Under the pieces are notes generated by a model. It saw nothing but the letters and a program-made list of their open reading frames with translations, was not told where the DNA came from and ran no database searches. Both the position numbers and the translations under genes were made by a program. Source: Stratiolaelaps scimitus (Eukaryota > Arthropoda > Arachnida > Mesostigmata > Laelapidae). From it: 64,000 nt of DNA. Positions within the stretch are counted from its first letter, which is position 1; each line of letters starts with the position of its first letter. Positions 23,330 to 35,501 of the stretch are shown here, in pieces. The stretch spans positions 4,960,001-5,024,000 of the forward strand of contig JABWDB010000004.1 of the NCBI GenBank assembly GCA_019614645.1, given 5' to 3'.

Positions 23330-23945
23330 TGGTGGCCTCGGACTGCCTCGAGTGCATCTATCGGCTCAAGAGTGGGATGCGCCCGTGTCACTGTTTATCA
23401 ACCAACCTGCTAAGTGCACTCTAACTGTGTATGGACTCGTGGACAACGATGGGCGCCCCTTGCGGAGATCTAGTCAGACTGTCGTATCGAAAAATTCTCT
23501 CTCTATTTCTATTCGTTCTCGTGTTGAATAGCGAAGCTTTGAGTCGTGTTTTAGTCGCCTCGTGGAGGGACTTCGAGAAGACATCTCACCCCCGGATGTT
23601 CTGGGGTGGAACTCGCGGAAAGCACGACAATGTCTGCTAGCGCTCATTGGACTCGCTAGATTCGATTATCATGTGGTACTACGTGTGAAACACGCTGCTC
23701 TAAAAGCACATCGATTGAACCCGAGTTCGGTGAGGTCTGGGATGATTTTCTAGCACAAACAACAGATTTACTCCGTGGACGAATTTATATGGAGTAAATC
23801 GTTCATGTACATGAATATGGCGCTTCCTCGTGACGAGCACCTCAATACTCCTCAATACGCCCATGTTCCAAAGTGGGCCAATTGGGACGTGCGATGCCGG
23901 ATGTTTTGACGATACGTTTCTACACTTGTTACCCAAAGTATTAGG
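23330..23945 (-). pseudogene. Ty3/gypsy integrase C-terminal remnant
   Basis: Read on the minus strand, this stretch follows the end of a Ty3/gypsy retrotransposon integrase in the right order, but in changing frames and with stops. At about 23935-23840 a segment with KHPASHVPIGPLW corresponds to the 'W...LP...FAYN' region at the end of the catalytic core. At 23795-23772 TPYKFVHG matches the conserved 'TPY.LVYG' motif. At about 23580-23494 a helix-like LHEATKTRLKA is followed by NTRTNRNRERI, typical of the 'R....Q...K..YD' stretch. At about 23455-23380 come VVHESIHS and LVDK.HG, as in the 'GD.VWV...I......KL...W.GPY.V' part just before the element's end. At least two frameshifts and several stops show it is dead. 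The upstream pol domains would lie to the right (above 23.95 kb) but were not recognised. Confidence 0.68.
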
Positions 23946-25605
23946 TGTTGAACAAAGAATGAATTGTAAAAATTTTCACGTAAAACGAAACCAACCAGTT
24001 TATTTTCATATTATATGAGATGACATTCCAGATTTAACGAGATTATAAAAACAGTCGCTATAGTCGTCAATTAGTTTGTCGACCTCGTCGTTCTATTTAA
24101 TAATCGGCCAATCCCGACACCATATCAACTCGTCTCTCACACAGTCTATTAGGTACACATATATATATATCATGGACAGAGCAGCATGCCGCTCAGATCG
24201 TTATACCAATTGAGGAGCTCCCGGACAGATACGGCATCTCTATTTTGCTCTGTTGTTCCGAGCGAGAGTAGCTGAGACCCATCCGGCTGGCCGGATGTGA
24301 AGTCGCTCCACTGGCGGAAGGTGTCCTCTGCACCCGGCGGAGGTTCTCGCTCCGCGCTCATCCGCTGCTCATCGATAGCACGCTCGAATTCGAACCCTTG
24401 CTGCAGTTGTTGCTGTTTCTGCTAGCTCGGCTGAGTATGTTATTGCCGCAGCTGAACCGTCCACTCAGCGGTCCGATGGGTAAACACCGAGATTGGTGGC
24501 AGGCGGCAGGCGATTTCTCCCTGTCTTTCACCTTAGCTCTCTCTCTGCTCTCGCTCTGGTTACTCTCTGCATAGAGGCACTATGCTCGACTACATCGAAA
24601 CTCAGGACGACCACAGCACTGTGGCATTACAGAATCGCTGGGCCACTGCGATCGGCTGCTGGATGTGGCTGCTGTGATGTTGTGTGGCCTTCGAATCAGA
24701 AGTGGCCATTGATCGGGGACACTTCCTGCCCCCCTCGTTCTCATTTTGTTGGATGGATGTCGATGGTGAACGGGCGGACCCATATCCGATCGTCACCTCG
24801 AAAGCGCTCCCGTTCGCTTTTCCTCCTCGGACGGGTGGGTCTCTCACGTGAAGAGTCGACGACGGGCCGACGAGTTCAGCCCTACGCTCAACTACTAACT
24901 GCCTATAGAAACCACTGGGCTGCTCGGAGAACGTTTCTGTCTGCTGGTCATAACGTGGGAACGATGATGGGGACGCCCAGGGGGCGGGCTGGGGGCGCTA
25001 TCAATCGCAGGTGGTTGAGAATACCAAACACGGACGCTCGCAGCAGCGCCAGCCGAAACAGCACAAGAATAGAAGGTCAGTGGAAGCGACGATCGACAGT
25101 CTCATGATCTTCACACGCGTGGCCCAAACGACAGCATCAGTTCTTTCGATTAACGAGAGAAGAAACGGCTGCAGTAAATAAAGAATAAAAGGGGGCGGGG
25201 GAGTTCTAGCCGCATGGGAACGGCGATGTTCGACGATTGTTGCTGGAACAATGAAAATTAATGTCTCAGGGAAGCGGAAAATGATATCGATAGGATTGCT
25301 TTACTTCGTTTAGCGAGGATCTGGATTGGCTGATTGGTCTAATTTCACAGGACGTTCATTAGTTGCTGTTAATTATAAGTGCACAATGTATGTACTTACC
25401 ACTACGATTAAGAGTATTGTAACATATGCTCATGGATTATTATTACTATTATTATTACTATTATCGTTATATATACATACAAATATGTATAATATCATTG
25501 AAGATAAGGGTGAAATAGATCGAATAGTTTCGTTTCCTAAGAACTTTAAGAAAATACTCGTATTAGATGTGCCCAAGAGCGATGTCATCCAAATAGGACT
25601 GTTAG
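23946..25605. other. No gene supported
   Basis: The position where the rest of the integrase-bearing element's pol would be expected holds no readable reverse transcriptase or RNase H. A plus-strand open frame of 204 codons at 24493-25107 has no recognisable domain. A leucine run in a frame at about 25.43 kb comes from an ATT-type repeat. Confidence 0.4.
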
Positions 25606-26230
25606 CATGAACCAACTAACATAATCGTAGAAAGTGACACACAAAGCTACCCGACCGAAGAAATCTCTTTTCCTTTAGGGTCCCCTAACATCGTCGCCGT
25701 AGAAAACATCAAATCTCGCAATGATTTCCTTCGCCAATTCAATTTCGAGCAACCCGATCATGTCACTATTGATCGCCCACTGAACCCAGTGCCATCAACA
25801 AAGTCAGCTGGAAACAACCAGTTCTTTGTCGAGTTGAATAATTACCTCCGCGATGCCGCTGGGAGCATCGGCGGCGCTGGCGTACTCGCAATGATGCCAG
25901 GCCTTCACACGGCCTTTGCTCGTATCGAACAAACTGACGCCTCCACGTACCCACGTATCCATCTAACAAAACAAAAAGCCATCACTCCTCCCCATCACTT
26001 GACGGCACGAACAGACTGAAGCCGATTGCCTGCTTACTCTACTCGTCAGCCCTATAGTCCCCCAGGGAGCGGCAGCGCGCCGAGCCACACCACGGTGTGT
26101 CTACGTAAAGCGAAACCCGAAACGGCCGACCGACTCGAGTTACGATGTCTCACAGATACAGCTACAACGCTGTACAGTGCTAATACAATAGCACTCCCAC
26201 TTCAAATCGAAGGAAAAACAACGGTACGTT
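25606..26230 (+). pseudogene. Retroelement gag/protease-like remnant
   Basis: One plus-strand frame stays open from about 25606 to 26017, crosses a single TGA, and continues in the same frame. The first part has no ATG and contains NNQFFVELNNYLRDAAG and SIGGAGVLAMMPGLHTAF, which I do not recognise. It ends with HHLTARTD, which looks like a zinc knuckle that has lost its last cysteine. After the stop, the frame contains ELRCLTDTATT (DTATT at about 26155-26169) followed by LPLQIEGKTTV. This resembles the active-site region of LTR-retrotransposon proteases ('R.LLDTGAT...'), with the glycine of the D-T/S-G motif gone. The order gag-tail, knuckle, protease fits a BEL/Pao or Ty3-type element. A TTTCCTTTAG acceptor-like sequence at 25678 makes a host exon the main alternative. 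Confidence 0.42.
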
Positions 26231-29200
26231 CATCTGGCCGCCTGCCAGCCGCCTGCGCGACAATGATAACAACTAATAATAATCGTAATAATAATAATAA
26301 TAACGAATGGGATGACAAGTTCGTCGACTGGCTCTGGATAGTTGATCGAAGGACACAACGGGAAAAGACAAGCCCGCCGGTGGAGAACTCGGGTCGCGAC
26401 GGCCCGCTGTTGTTGTGTTGCCGCGAGTGTTGAATCGAGAGCTCAGGGGAAGAGGAACTTTTTCGGATCCGTCCGCTCAACGAAAAGAACTCCTGCTCCC
26501 CCCCGGTCGTCGCCGAGCTTCTCGACGAGCCCGCGTTTGATTGTGCTGTTGCTGCTGCCTTCTGGCGGCTGTGGGTGTATTACGTCGCCTTTGTGGTGAA
26601 CGCGCTTTTGTTCAATGTCTTGCGCAGCGCCTCTCGCCTCTGTCTCCTTTTTTTCGCTGAACGTCGCTAGCAAAAGGCGGAATCCAGCACTAAAAATTTA
26701 CCATGAAGGCATTAGGATAATTAGTGGAGCCGCCATTAAATGAATGAATGAATGAATCGTTGATGTAGTTCGTCGGCAGGCGACGAAAGTCTGCTATCGT
26801 GAGCCTGGACGGCAATTTGGGAGATGTATTGGTATTGAACCTGCGGCAGAGGAATCGCAACAACGTGTGCTTGAAACACATTGAAGCATAACGCAACAAC
26901 AGCTGTGTGCGTGTGCACGTGTGTATGTGCGTGTGATCTGACAAAGACAAACAGGCCTACGGTTACTTATTTGTCAATGCTTTGAATTTTCAAAATTTAC
27001 AACTATTACCTTCCACATTGTATGAAGAGTAGAGGTGAAGAGGTTTATTTTTAAATTGACGTTCGATCAATGCAATAGATAGCACAATCTAACTATATTC
27101 TATAGCGCTAGTAATAACGAAATCAATCTCCTAATACAATATCTCAATCGCTTATTGACCACTGTAGTATTTCCTAAGTTGAAATGCAATACGGAGCTCC
27201 GAAACTGGAGAGTCTGCCCCTCGGAGCCAACCACGCATTTCCATTCAGTCGAATTCCCAAGCGGGGAAAAGCATTCCCACCGAACCCAAGCTAGCTTTCG
27301 GAGATTCGTGAAACAATGCGCGTAGCAACGCGCCCAATCCGTAAAGAGACCCCTAGAAGGGTGGTTCGTTTGGAAACGCACCTGCACATTTCAAGCACGT
27401 TGCCACTTTAGCATTGTACACTCAGCTATCGCGTGTGCGGTGGTGGCATGCAATCCTTATAATCACATCCGGACTCTCGACAAAAGTAAGGGAACTCCTC
27501 TGTCAACCTGTGCTTTGTGGCCTTGGCGCCGACCTCGCCATCGTCGGTGTCTCGACAGCCTCAATGCGGAAAGGCTTTGTCGTAATCTCTCACTTTGTCC
27601 AACTCTCCGACGGGTTTCGATAGTTGTTGTTGGCGGCTCTTTGATTTGCGCTGTTTTCATCTGTCCCTGCCATTTGAACAGCGGGAACATGCGACCGGCC
27701 TATGTGAGATGACAGCCCCCTTGGACAATCGAATGCTAACGAGATAATAGAAAAAGTGAAGGGAGCCTCTATTTATTCACGTACACCAGTGTAGTGCCGT
27801 TGATTTTTTGCAGATGTGCTTTTTGATAAGGTTTTTTTTGCGTCGCAAAAAACGCCTGTTTCTTCCTAAATCCGAAAGAGTTGTTACTCGCCTTTTAAAA
27901 CTACTTGTTTACGTTACCAGGCTCAACTTAATTTTAGTATTTGTACATGCGTCATATGATGTGGGTCTGTTGACTGTGAGGGTTGCATCCTGTAAACAGA
28001 AATACAGGTTTGCAACACATGCCACCTGGGTCCTGCAGTTGGGTGGGGGGTGTTCAATCGGGCTGACATCGGCGCTGGACCAGATGTCCTTGTTCGTCGG
28101 TTGAAAATCGATTTGTATTCGACGAAGTAATCAGGAAATGAACAAATTATTGAGAAACGAATGATTTGCATAGCTCGCTTTGCGTTCGACCTAGTCCATC
28201 TGACTTCGATGCGTCTACAGACCAAGAGATGTTCAATGCAATAAACAGCATATTCCTACCTGATTTGCCAGGTGTACGGTTATGTGCTCGCTGGGGAACG
28301 ATAATCGAGCCGAAGCTTTGTTTGCTATGTAAACTACTCTACTTAGCCGTCAATAACGATTCTGCCAGTCCGCCCATCCTCTATTCAACTTCACTAAATC
28401 TATATGGTGTAGGCACTATTAAAAATCATAACATTATCATCAGTTTATGATGAACAACAATAAATGCTGGACCACCAGATCACACACACACACACCACAT
28501 TCTACCTCATTTCACGTGAGGTTACGCTACAATGAGCCCTCTGCCTGTGTTGAGCTCGTTGAATGTCGACTGATTCGTATAAGCGCTACTTCAGTCTACG
28601 ATAGCCTCGCCCCAACCGCCTCAACACGTGAACGCAGGCGATGCTCAGTGAGTCGATTGCGACCAAAGCTTCGCTAGATCCAAGGACACAGTTGAACATG
28701 GGCCAGGCAGCCAGTAACCAGCGATCTATCCTCCTCTGACTGATTCGCCCGTTAAACGTTCCTTCCCTCTTCTTTGGCGTTTTTTTTGTAGGGACTCATA
28801 TCCATGCGTTCGCTACCTGTGAGGGGTTTGTGCGAGTGGTGCGTCTATGTACTTCTATGCACTCTCTACGAACTGAACTAAGGCGTCTCCGCCGATGCCG
28901 AAATATTTTCGTGTCGTCCCTTGACACGGAGGGAGTATGTTAAAATGTGAAGTCGCCAGAAAAACTCGAAGCGAATAGGTTTCAATAAGAGACAGCACGA
29001 TCCACTATACACGTGGCCCCGTGTACGTTCCTCTGTCTTCTATCGATCCCCGCGTGCCGAAGGGATACGTAACGAGGCAGCGGTGTCCTCCTTCAATACT
29101 CCTACCACCGCTACTACGACGATGATGATGCTGCTTCTACTGCTACTGATGTTTCTGGAGTGTTCGCGTAACCGCGTCGCCGGCAGAGATCTTCAGCAGC

Positions 29201-29420
29201 TCGGCAAAATGAGCAGGTCCGAGGAGACTTCGTGATCTGCTGGTGCCCGCGCAGTCATTCATTCATCGAGGGTCGTCGCTGTTCCGCTGCCAGATGTAGG
29301 CATCATGGACGATTGAAGAAGCCACTTTAGCTCTAGAACGGGTTGCTAGAGGTCTAAAGCCCGCTCGTGCACCGTCAGAGCCGAATCAGTTCCTTCAGCT
29401 GGGCACACATTTTCTGATGC
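26231..29420. other. No gene supported
   Basis: An (AAT)n tract at 26.28 kb is followed by mixed sequence. Frames of 70-100 codons at 27.1-27.7, 27.8-28.2 and 28.2-28.4 kb are unrecognised. Some could be further decayed retroelement sequence, given the neighbours on both sides, but I cannot show it. Confidence 0.4.
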
Positions 29421-29429
29421 GCCACTCCT

Positions 29430-29724
29430 TCTGATGCGCCCTCAACGAACAGCGACAGCCAGCGAAGCCAATAGATCAGTCTCGCGTTTGCGCGTCCGTC
29501 TAGAAGACTTCGAAGCTGGCATTGACGAAGTGAGAGGAAAAGCAGGGCCGGCAACGACTCAACTAGAAGGACTTTCGCGCATCGAGGCAGAACATCAGCA
29601 ATCAAAGGTTATCACATTCGATTCAACCGCAACGGGGGTGACGCGGCCTACCAGACTCGGCAACCTGCATTCGCCCATTCCAAGAGTACACAACTCAACA
29701 TTCGATGTTTCAGCGTCTGTGTAG
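29430..29724 (+). pseudogene. BEL/Pao gag N-terminal-like fragment
   Basis: The plus-strand frame starting near an ATG at about 29434 begins with a basic MRPQRTATASEANRSVSRLR. It continues with a charged helical segment (LEDFEAGIDEVRGKAGPATT, LEGLSRIEAEHQQ) and ends with TRLGNLHSPIPRVHNSTFD. This order (Lys/Arg-rich start, coiled-coil-like part, then 'RLP.L.LP.F.G....W') is that of the N-terminal gag region of BEL/Pao retrotransposons, known as DUF1759. The expected tryptophan after the last motif is missing and the frame stops at 29724, so the fragment is incomplete. I see no pol domain in the 2 kb that follow. The recognition is by pattern only. Confidence 0.45.
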
Positions 29725-32700
29725 AGATGAACGCTTGCTGAGATAATCTTGTGCGCGTATTTCAATCCGTCGTCAGACGAGTCGCCGAGTCCGATTGAAT
29801 TCGATTGGTGTTTACCGTATCTGGACGAGTGGTGACCACTGTTAACGTGGCAGGGTGCAGCATCTCTCAAAAAAGCCATCGTCGCCGATCATTTGTCTGT
29901 CTCGGACTTTGTGTTTGCACATAACGTTTACTAACATAAATAATTGACATCGATAATACCATGATACGTTCGAGAAGTAAACGATAGTTGCAGCGATCGT
30001 CGGTAGCAACTAATCCGTGATATGGTTGTCTTCCAATAGGCGCTCCTAGGCATCGTCCTATACCACGAAACGGTTGTAACCCGTAACAGTGAAGTTCAAA
30101 GTAAAAATGCATTCCGCCACTTCGATGCACCGATGACGACCAGTGCCCAACCAGTACGTTCGATATGACGGGGACGCCACTGGAGAATGATGGCGCGACA
30201 CAAAAAGCTACGAATCCTACCCGGCGATGATTGGCCCCACTGCGACTTTGCATCCGCGCAGCGCAGCGTTGGACGACTGCAACTGCAGATTTTTTTTCTT
30301 TGCCATAAGAGAGGAAAAAAGGTCCACAAAACAGAGCCAAAAACAAAAGAAAACGAAGACAAAATATATAATAATAATAACGACGCGCAGGGCAAAACGA
30401 ACGGGACGAATGCCAACGAGCTGATACACAGTTCAGAGCTGATCCCAGTTCGTCGTCGGACTCGTGCACAGCATTTCTCATTTTGTAGTTTTTTTCTCTC
30501 TCTGACTTCAGCCGTTGTTTTTAATGCTACCCGCAGCAGCAGCAGCTACTGATTCTGCGGTGGAGTGGCTGCGGTGATCACAACATCGGCGAACATCATT
30601 GGGGGAAAAAATCTGCCTCGCGCGCACATTTCCGGTAAATGGTGACGGAGCGCAGCAGAGAGATGAGACCAGAATGAGGCACAAAAAAATATCGGACGCT
30701 GTTCTTCGAGCCCTCTGCATATTGGCTCTACGACGAGGCTTGGGATAACGGGGTCTGACCGCGCGCTCGGTCGGGCCGAACTGGCGGAAATCATAATAGT
30801 AACCCAGTGACATTGCAAGGCGCTGGTGCTACAACACTGAATTTGAGGCAACGGGGTAATACTGTAGTCAGGCCAATGACACACTCTTGTATAGATCGTG
30901 GGTTAATCGTTAGACTGTTGGTTTGCGCGTCACTTTTGGATGGTACCAGTCATACCCATGTACAGCTTGCATCGGCAGCAGCAGCAGTGGCAACAGCAGA
31001 AACGGGTGATTATAGATGCGTTTATTTTTATTATGTTATTACATCGATACACGATGATAGGTGACGAGAACTTCATGGGCAGCTACAGTGAACCAATAAT
31101 CTAAACTTGATAGACCGCGCAGTGGGAATCAATCAAGCGCAATACCCGAAACTCGCTTTCAGTACTCTACCAAAAAGCCACCACATAATGCTGAACAAGT
31201 GGACACTCGATCGATAGCTGTGAACCCCAGTTGCACGCGAACTCGTTTTAGGTTCGATAGCTATTTTTAGTCTCTCGAGGCCAATCGTGCAGCAGAGTCA
31301 ATATTTCGGGCCGTCTCGTGGCCCGATGTACAAGCACATACAGCCTAAAAAGGGCTGGCAGGGCTTCGCACCTACGAAAACAAACTTTCTCCCAACCGCT
31401 TTGGGCACTTCCTCGGAAACATTGCGGAGTCATCCCGCTACGCTATGAGCGTTATAGCTTCCATCCATCTCGAAAGACAGGGGTCCGTTCCACACGGACC
31501 ACCGTTCCTATTCCCAGAATTTGACACAGGGCCGGCAACATGCAGCGGGTGGGTGCACGTAATCGTTTCGTCCATAACTACCTTCATGAAGTGTCGATAT
31601 TCGAGGCCGGCATGCGAGGTGCAGAAGCACAGAAGTGGAGTTCGTCTTCACGGCGTGTGAATGTTGTTTTGGGCCCGAATCGATACGAGCCATAGAACAC
31701 TATCAGGAACTCAGACAAACAATGAAAGCTGATTAAGAGAATAAACGAAGAATGTGTCAAGCTGAGGTCATGTTTCGTAGATTATCAACGTTGGACACGA
31801 TTGCAGCCTTGGCCAAGACAGCAATACCTAAAAGCTTCACTTGTCGAAACGCCAATTCCACAGCTATTGTACATATGTAGAAAACGCCTCCGAGTTCTGC
31901 AACAGGGGCTAACATTCACACCGTGTTAGTGGCGCGAGGTGCGCTTCGGGGGTGATATCATCGACGAAGCGATAGCCACGTCAACCAGTGGAGGGTGTCG
32001 AAAACGGCGGATCAAATTTCCCCAGCAGCAGAGACAGATCGGTAGAGCCTATGCCTTCTATTATAGTTGCCATGCGCTAGGCGCGGTCCATACAGAACCA
32101 GATTAAAGGCACGGCAAAGGAATTGCGGAGAGAACTGTGTCTGTTAGCAGTAGTCAGATTATCGCGGTAGTTAGAAGTAGCCGAAGAAGATGAAGAGGAA
32201 GACGAAGCGCTCCGCAACTGCTACGAACCTGCCAATGGTTCCGATCGTCACTCGACTGCGTCACGCTTGATAGCGCTACAGAGTTGAAGCATGCGGTAAC
32301 CAGTTCGCAACCCCCTGATGTTGGGGTAAACACATGCGGCGGGTGAGCGATCGAGCAAGCTAGAGTGGTGGTACGTTGTGCGTCGTGAGCGCGCATACGT
32401 TGACGGCGGTGGCAGCGTTTGCCATGGCCTTCGTCTCGATGTGGCGGCTGCGCGCAACGACAACGAAGTCACGGAACGGTATTGGCGGCGAGAACGTCTT
32501 GGATAGATCTCCTCATCAATGGCAGTGGTAACTTGTAAATTCACCGTGGACGGCAGCAGCCGCAGCTGCTATCTATCTCAGCACCTATCCTTCAAACTAG
32601 TTGGGTGGACATAGAACGCCCTCTGATTGTAGCGGCCGATCATCGAGCGGCCAAAGGGCCGCTCGACAATCGAAAGTACAGTTAAAGCAGCAGTAGGAGA

Positions 32701-35460
32701 CGATCGCAATGGGGCGGCTGCTGCTGCTGTTTCTTCTGCAGGCGAAGAATACCAAGCCCGTCCCCACGAAGCGCGACAGTCAGCGATACGAGGCAAAGCC
32801 AGATCGCGCGTGCGTTCGCACTGTCTACTTCTTCGCTACCACACCTGGCCAGGCCAGCCGGCACTGACAACCACCCCGGCAAAGCTCCCGAGCCGATGCG
32901 GCACAACGCGCTGCGGAACGCAATAGCCGCAAGATACTTGCCAGTGGCTGGCTTTCGCGGAGGTGTTTAAGCAGCTCGTTGTTCCCTTCAGTTGGTCGCA
33001 GTTGATAGGAGCGAGGAGGGAGAAAATTATCGTCACCTGTCAGACTACCCCCCCCCCCCAATACACGCATTGTATTTCTGATGGCTCGCAGGTCTCCAGA
33101 TCGGGAGGGGGACGGGGCAGGAGTGTGTTAAGTGGCTCCGACGCTATGGCTAGGACAGTCTGTAATTTGGCATTTGACTTCACTAAAGGTGGAGGTGGTT
33201 CCCCGTTCATCCCTATTATCTGGAAACGAACAAAGGAATAGATGGTACACGGGCTACCTGAGTTCCGACAACCGGACATTCAGGAACGTTCAATTTCGTT
33301 TCGTGTTTTTCACAGTGGGCTCGTTGAATGATTATTGCAGCGTTTTCTTACTTGTCTCTTGGTGATGTCTCAGTTAGAAAGCGAAGGTGTTAGGAGGATC
33401 GGGGGCCGGAAAATATCAAGGCACGGAACTTTATTGGTGCTGATTGTTCTTCAGGATTAATTAACGTATTATCTTTCGACGTGGTGTTATTTTATTGGAA
33501 ATCGTGTTTCCTCCAAGCAGCTAATGTTCTGCTGTCCGTAGGAGATGTACTTGCTGGTTGCGCATACCAGTTCGGTAAACGACGTACAGGACGGTTACAG
33601 GACAACTCTCGAGTAAATTGCAGAAAGGGTCGCCTCGAGCACAGGCCGATTACGCGGATATTATATTCGCTCCCGCTGGAGGATGATTGTCCTTCATAAA
33701 TAAGTATATACGCGTCCGCACAGTAAAGGTCCGATATATAACTCACTAGTATATGCGTCTAGATGAGCTAATTCGTATGACTTATCTATGTAGAGGGCAT
33801 TTTCTCCGGGACAGCATGATGCATTTCGTATGTTGAGTTCGCTTCTACACGAACAAAAATTTCGTTCACCCATTGTCCACCATGATGTTATCTGTTCAAT
33901 TGCTCCTGGTGCAGCGATGCTCTTCGCACCTCTCGAGTGACAGTGTCCTCTTTCTATTACTCTAGTTCACACAGTTGGATACATAGGGCTGTTTTACGGC
34001 TCCTTTCTATTGCACCTACTTACATTTAAATAAGTTATCCATGGATATTAGAAGAAATCGGGGAAAAAACGTCTAGAACTCCTCTCTATCGTTCAGTCAA
34101 ATACACGACGGCAATCTGCTGTACCGCTGCTGGCCTCACTGCCAGCCAGCCAGCCTGAGTGCTACGACGTATATCGACTGCCTTATCCATAGCAAACAAA
34201 AGTAGACGATTCATGGCTCCGTGAATACACAAGGAGTGCGAGTGAGTAGGTGCTCTATCTAACCCGAGCTCATGCCACATCAGACACACGATGACAACAT
34301 GCAGTTCATCCACCACGCACTAGCTGAGAGCAACTACCGCTGCAGCGCAGCATCTACACAGAGTGACGTGAGCACGACGATGAGCAACAACACGCACACA
34401 CCCACAATTGATCTGGCATCGCGATTCGATTTCGCGTTCGTCGATCCCCCTTGTGTTGTTCGTTCATTTCCGATAATTTCCGCCTTCGGCCGATGCTCGG
34501 GTACCGGCCAATCTTCTCCTAGCGAATTATCAGAAACAACAGAGCAGATTCTTCGAAATGGAAAATCAGGAAAAACTGCGGTTGAATATCGTAGCGGACA
34601 ATAAAAACAATCAAGTCACAGCCCAATTGAATGTGTCTACTGCTCACAGAAAATTCAAGTGGACAAATAAGTCACAGCATCTTCGGGATCGCGGCTCGAC
34701 GATTCGCAGCCGTTGTGGAATTCTCCATCATGCGATGGATTGAGCCTCAACGGAGCAATAGTAATAATGGTAGTGGCCGGGATGCTCACGGCGGGGAGGA
34801 TAGCAATATTGTTGAGATTCCCTTTTTTTTTTTGTTGTCTGATTCTGTCGATATTTTCTGCAGCAGGATGTAGCGACGTCTTGTAGACGCCGCCATGCCT
34901 TGTAAATGGACTGTATATACATATTCTAGATGAAAAACAGGTGATTCTTATACTCTTTGTGACGGAGCGTATATGATCTGTCTGTGATTCTGTCGTTGCT
35001 ACAGTTCTACCGAACATCCAAAATGGCCATTAGCCATAAACTCCGCCGTCCTTCAAAACCTGGCTTACAAGAGAGAGTAGAGAAATAGCGTGGTGCAATA
35101 GCCACGTAATTTCGGTCTCGTCTTCATTAGGCATGTCACCCGTGTCCATGCGAAATACAGTTGATAGGTTTATCATAGACCTTTCACTACCGTGACTAAT
35201 ATAATATTCGATTATTATTTGGTTCATCATAACAGTCGGACTGACCAGTAGATAAACGACTGCCTTGAGAACAACGAGCATAAAGGAACCAAACCAAGGT
35301 ACCTACCAAAAAGTGGTCGAATACAAATCTCCAGGGAACACTTGACGATCCAGCTCTGATAAGGTTCAGTCATTCAGTATAGCGAGCACAAAGTGACATT
35401 TAGAATAACTGAATGCGAACATGTTCGCTAGCATATCTTCATTTCCCACTTGAACAGGAA
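29725..35460. other. Long stretch, no gene supported
   Basis: Open frames reach 204 codons on the minus strand (29867-30481), but they contain runs of Tyr or Phe from repeats and have no domain. A strong pyrimidine tract with CAG at about 30510 is followed by only a short frame. Frames at 31.25-31.7, 32.2-32.9 and 34.3-34.7 kb are unrecognised. Long microsatellites are few here; short CAG-type runs are scattered through it. Confidence 0.4.
33048..33059. repeat. C12 homopolymer
   Basis: Twelve C residues in a row. The minus strand is a 12-base G run that could join a G-quadruplex. Confidence 0.95.

Positions 35461-35500
<40 letters not shown>
35461..35500. repeat. (TA)n microsatellite
   Basis: A TA run of about 15 units with ATG and CAT interruptions at its ends. 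It is the first long TA array after a gap of about 13 kb. Confidence 0.95.

Positions 35501-35501
<1 letters not shown>

Noticed and set aside
24380..24410. GGGTTCGAAT-like sequence on the minus strand, resembling a tRNA T arm
   Set aside because: No T-stem pairing and no D arm or anticodon arm upstream.
24493..25107. 204-codon plus-strand frame
   Set aside because: Ser/Arg/Thr-rich without any recognisable motif; reverse frames over the same bases are equally open.
29867..30481. 204-codon minus-strand frame
   Set aside because: It includes Tyr and Phe runs from repeats, has no domain, and its length is near what chance gives for a window this size.
31250..31700. Possible retroelement pol frames on both strands
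   Set aside because: Several short frames look protein-like but none shows reverse transcriptase, RNase H or integrase motifs in order.
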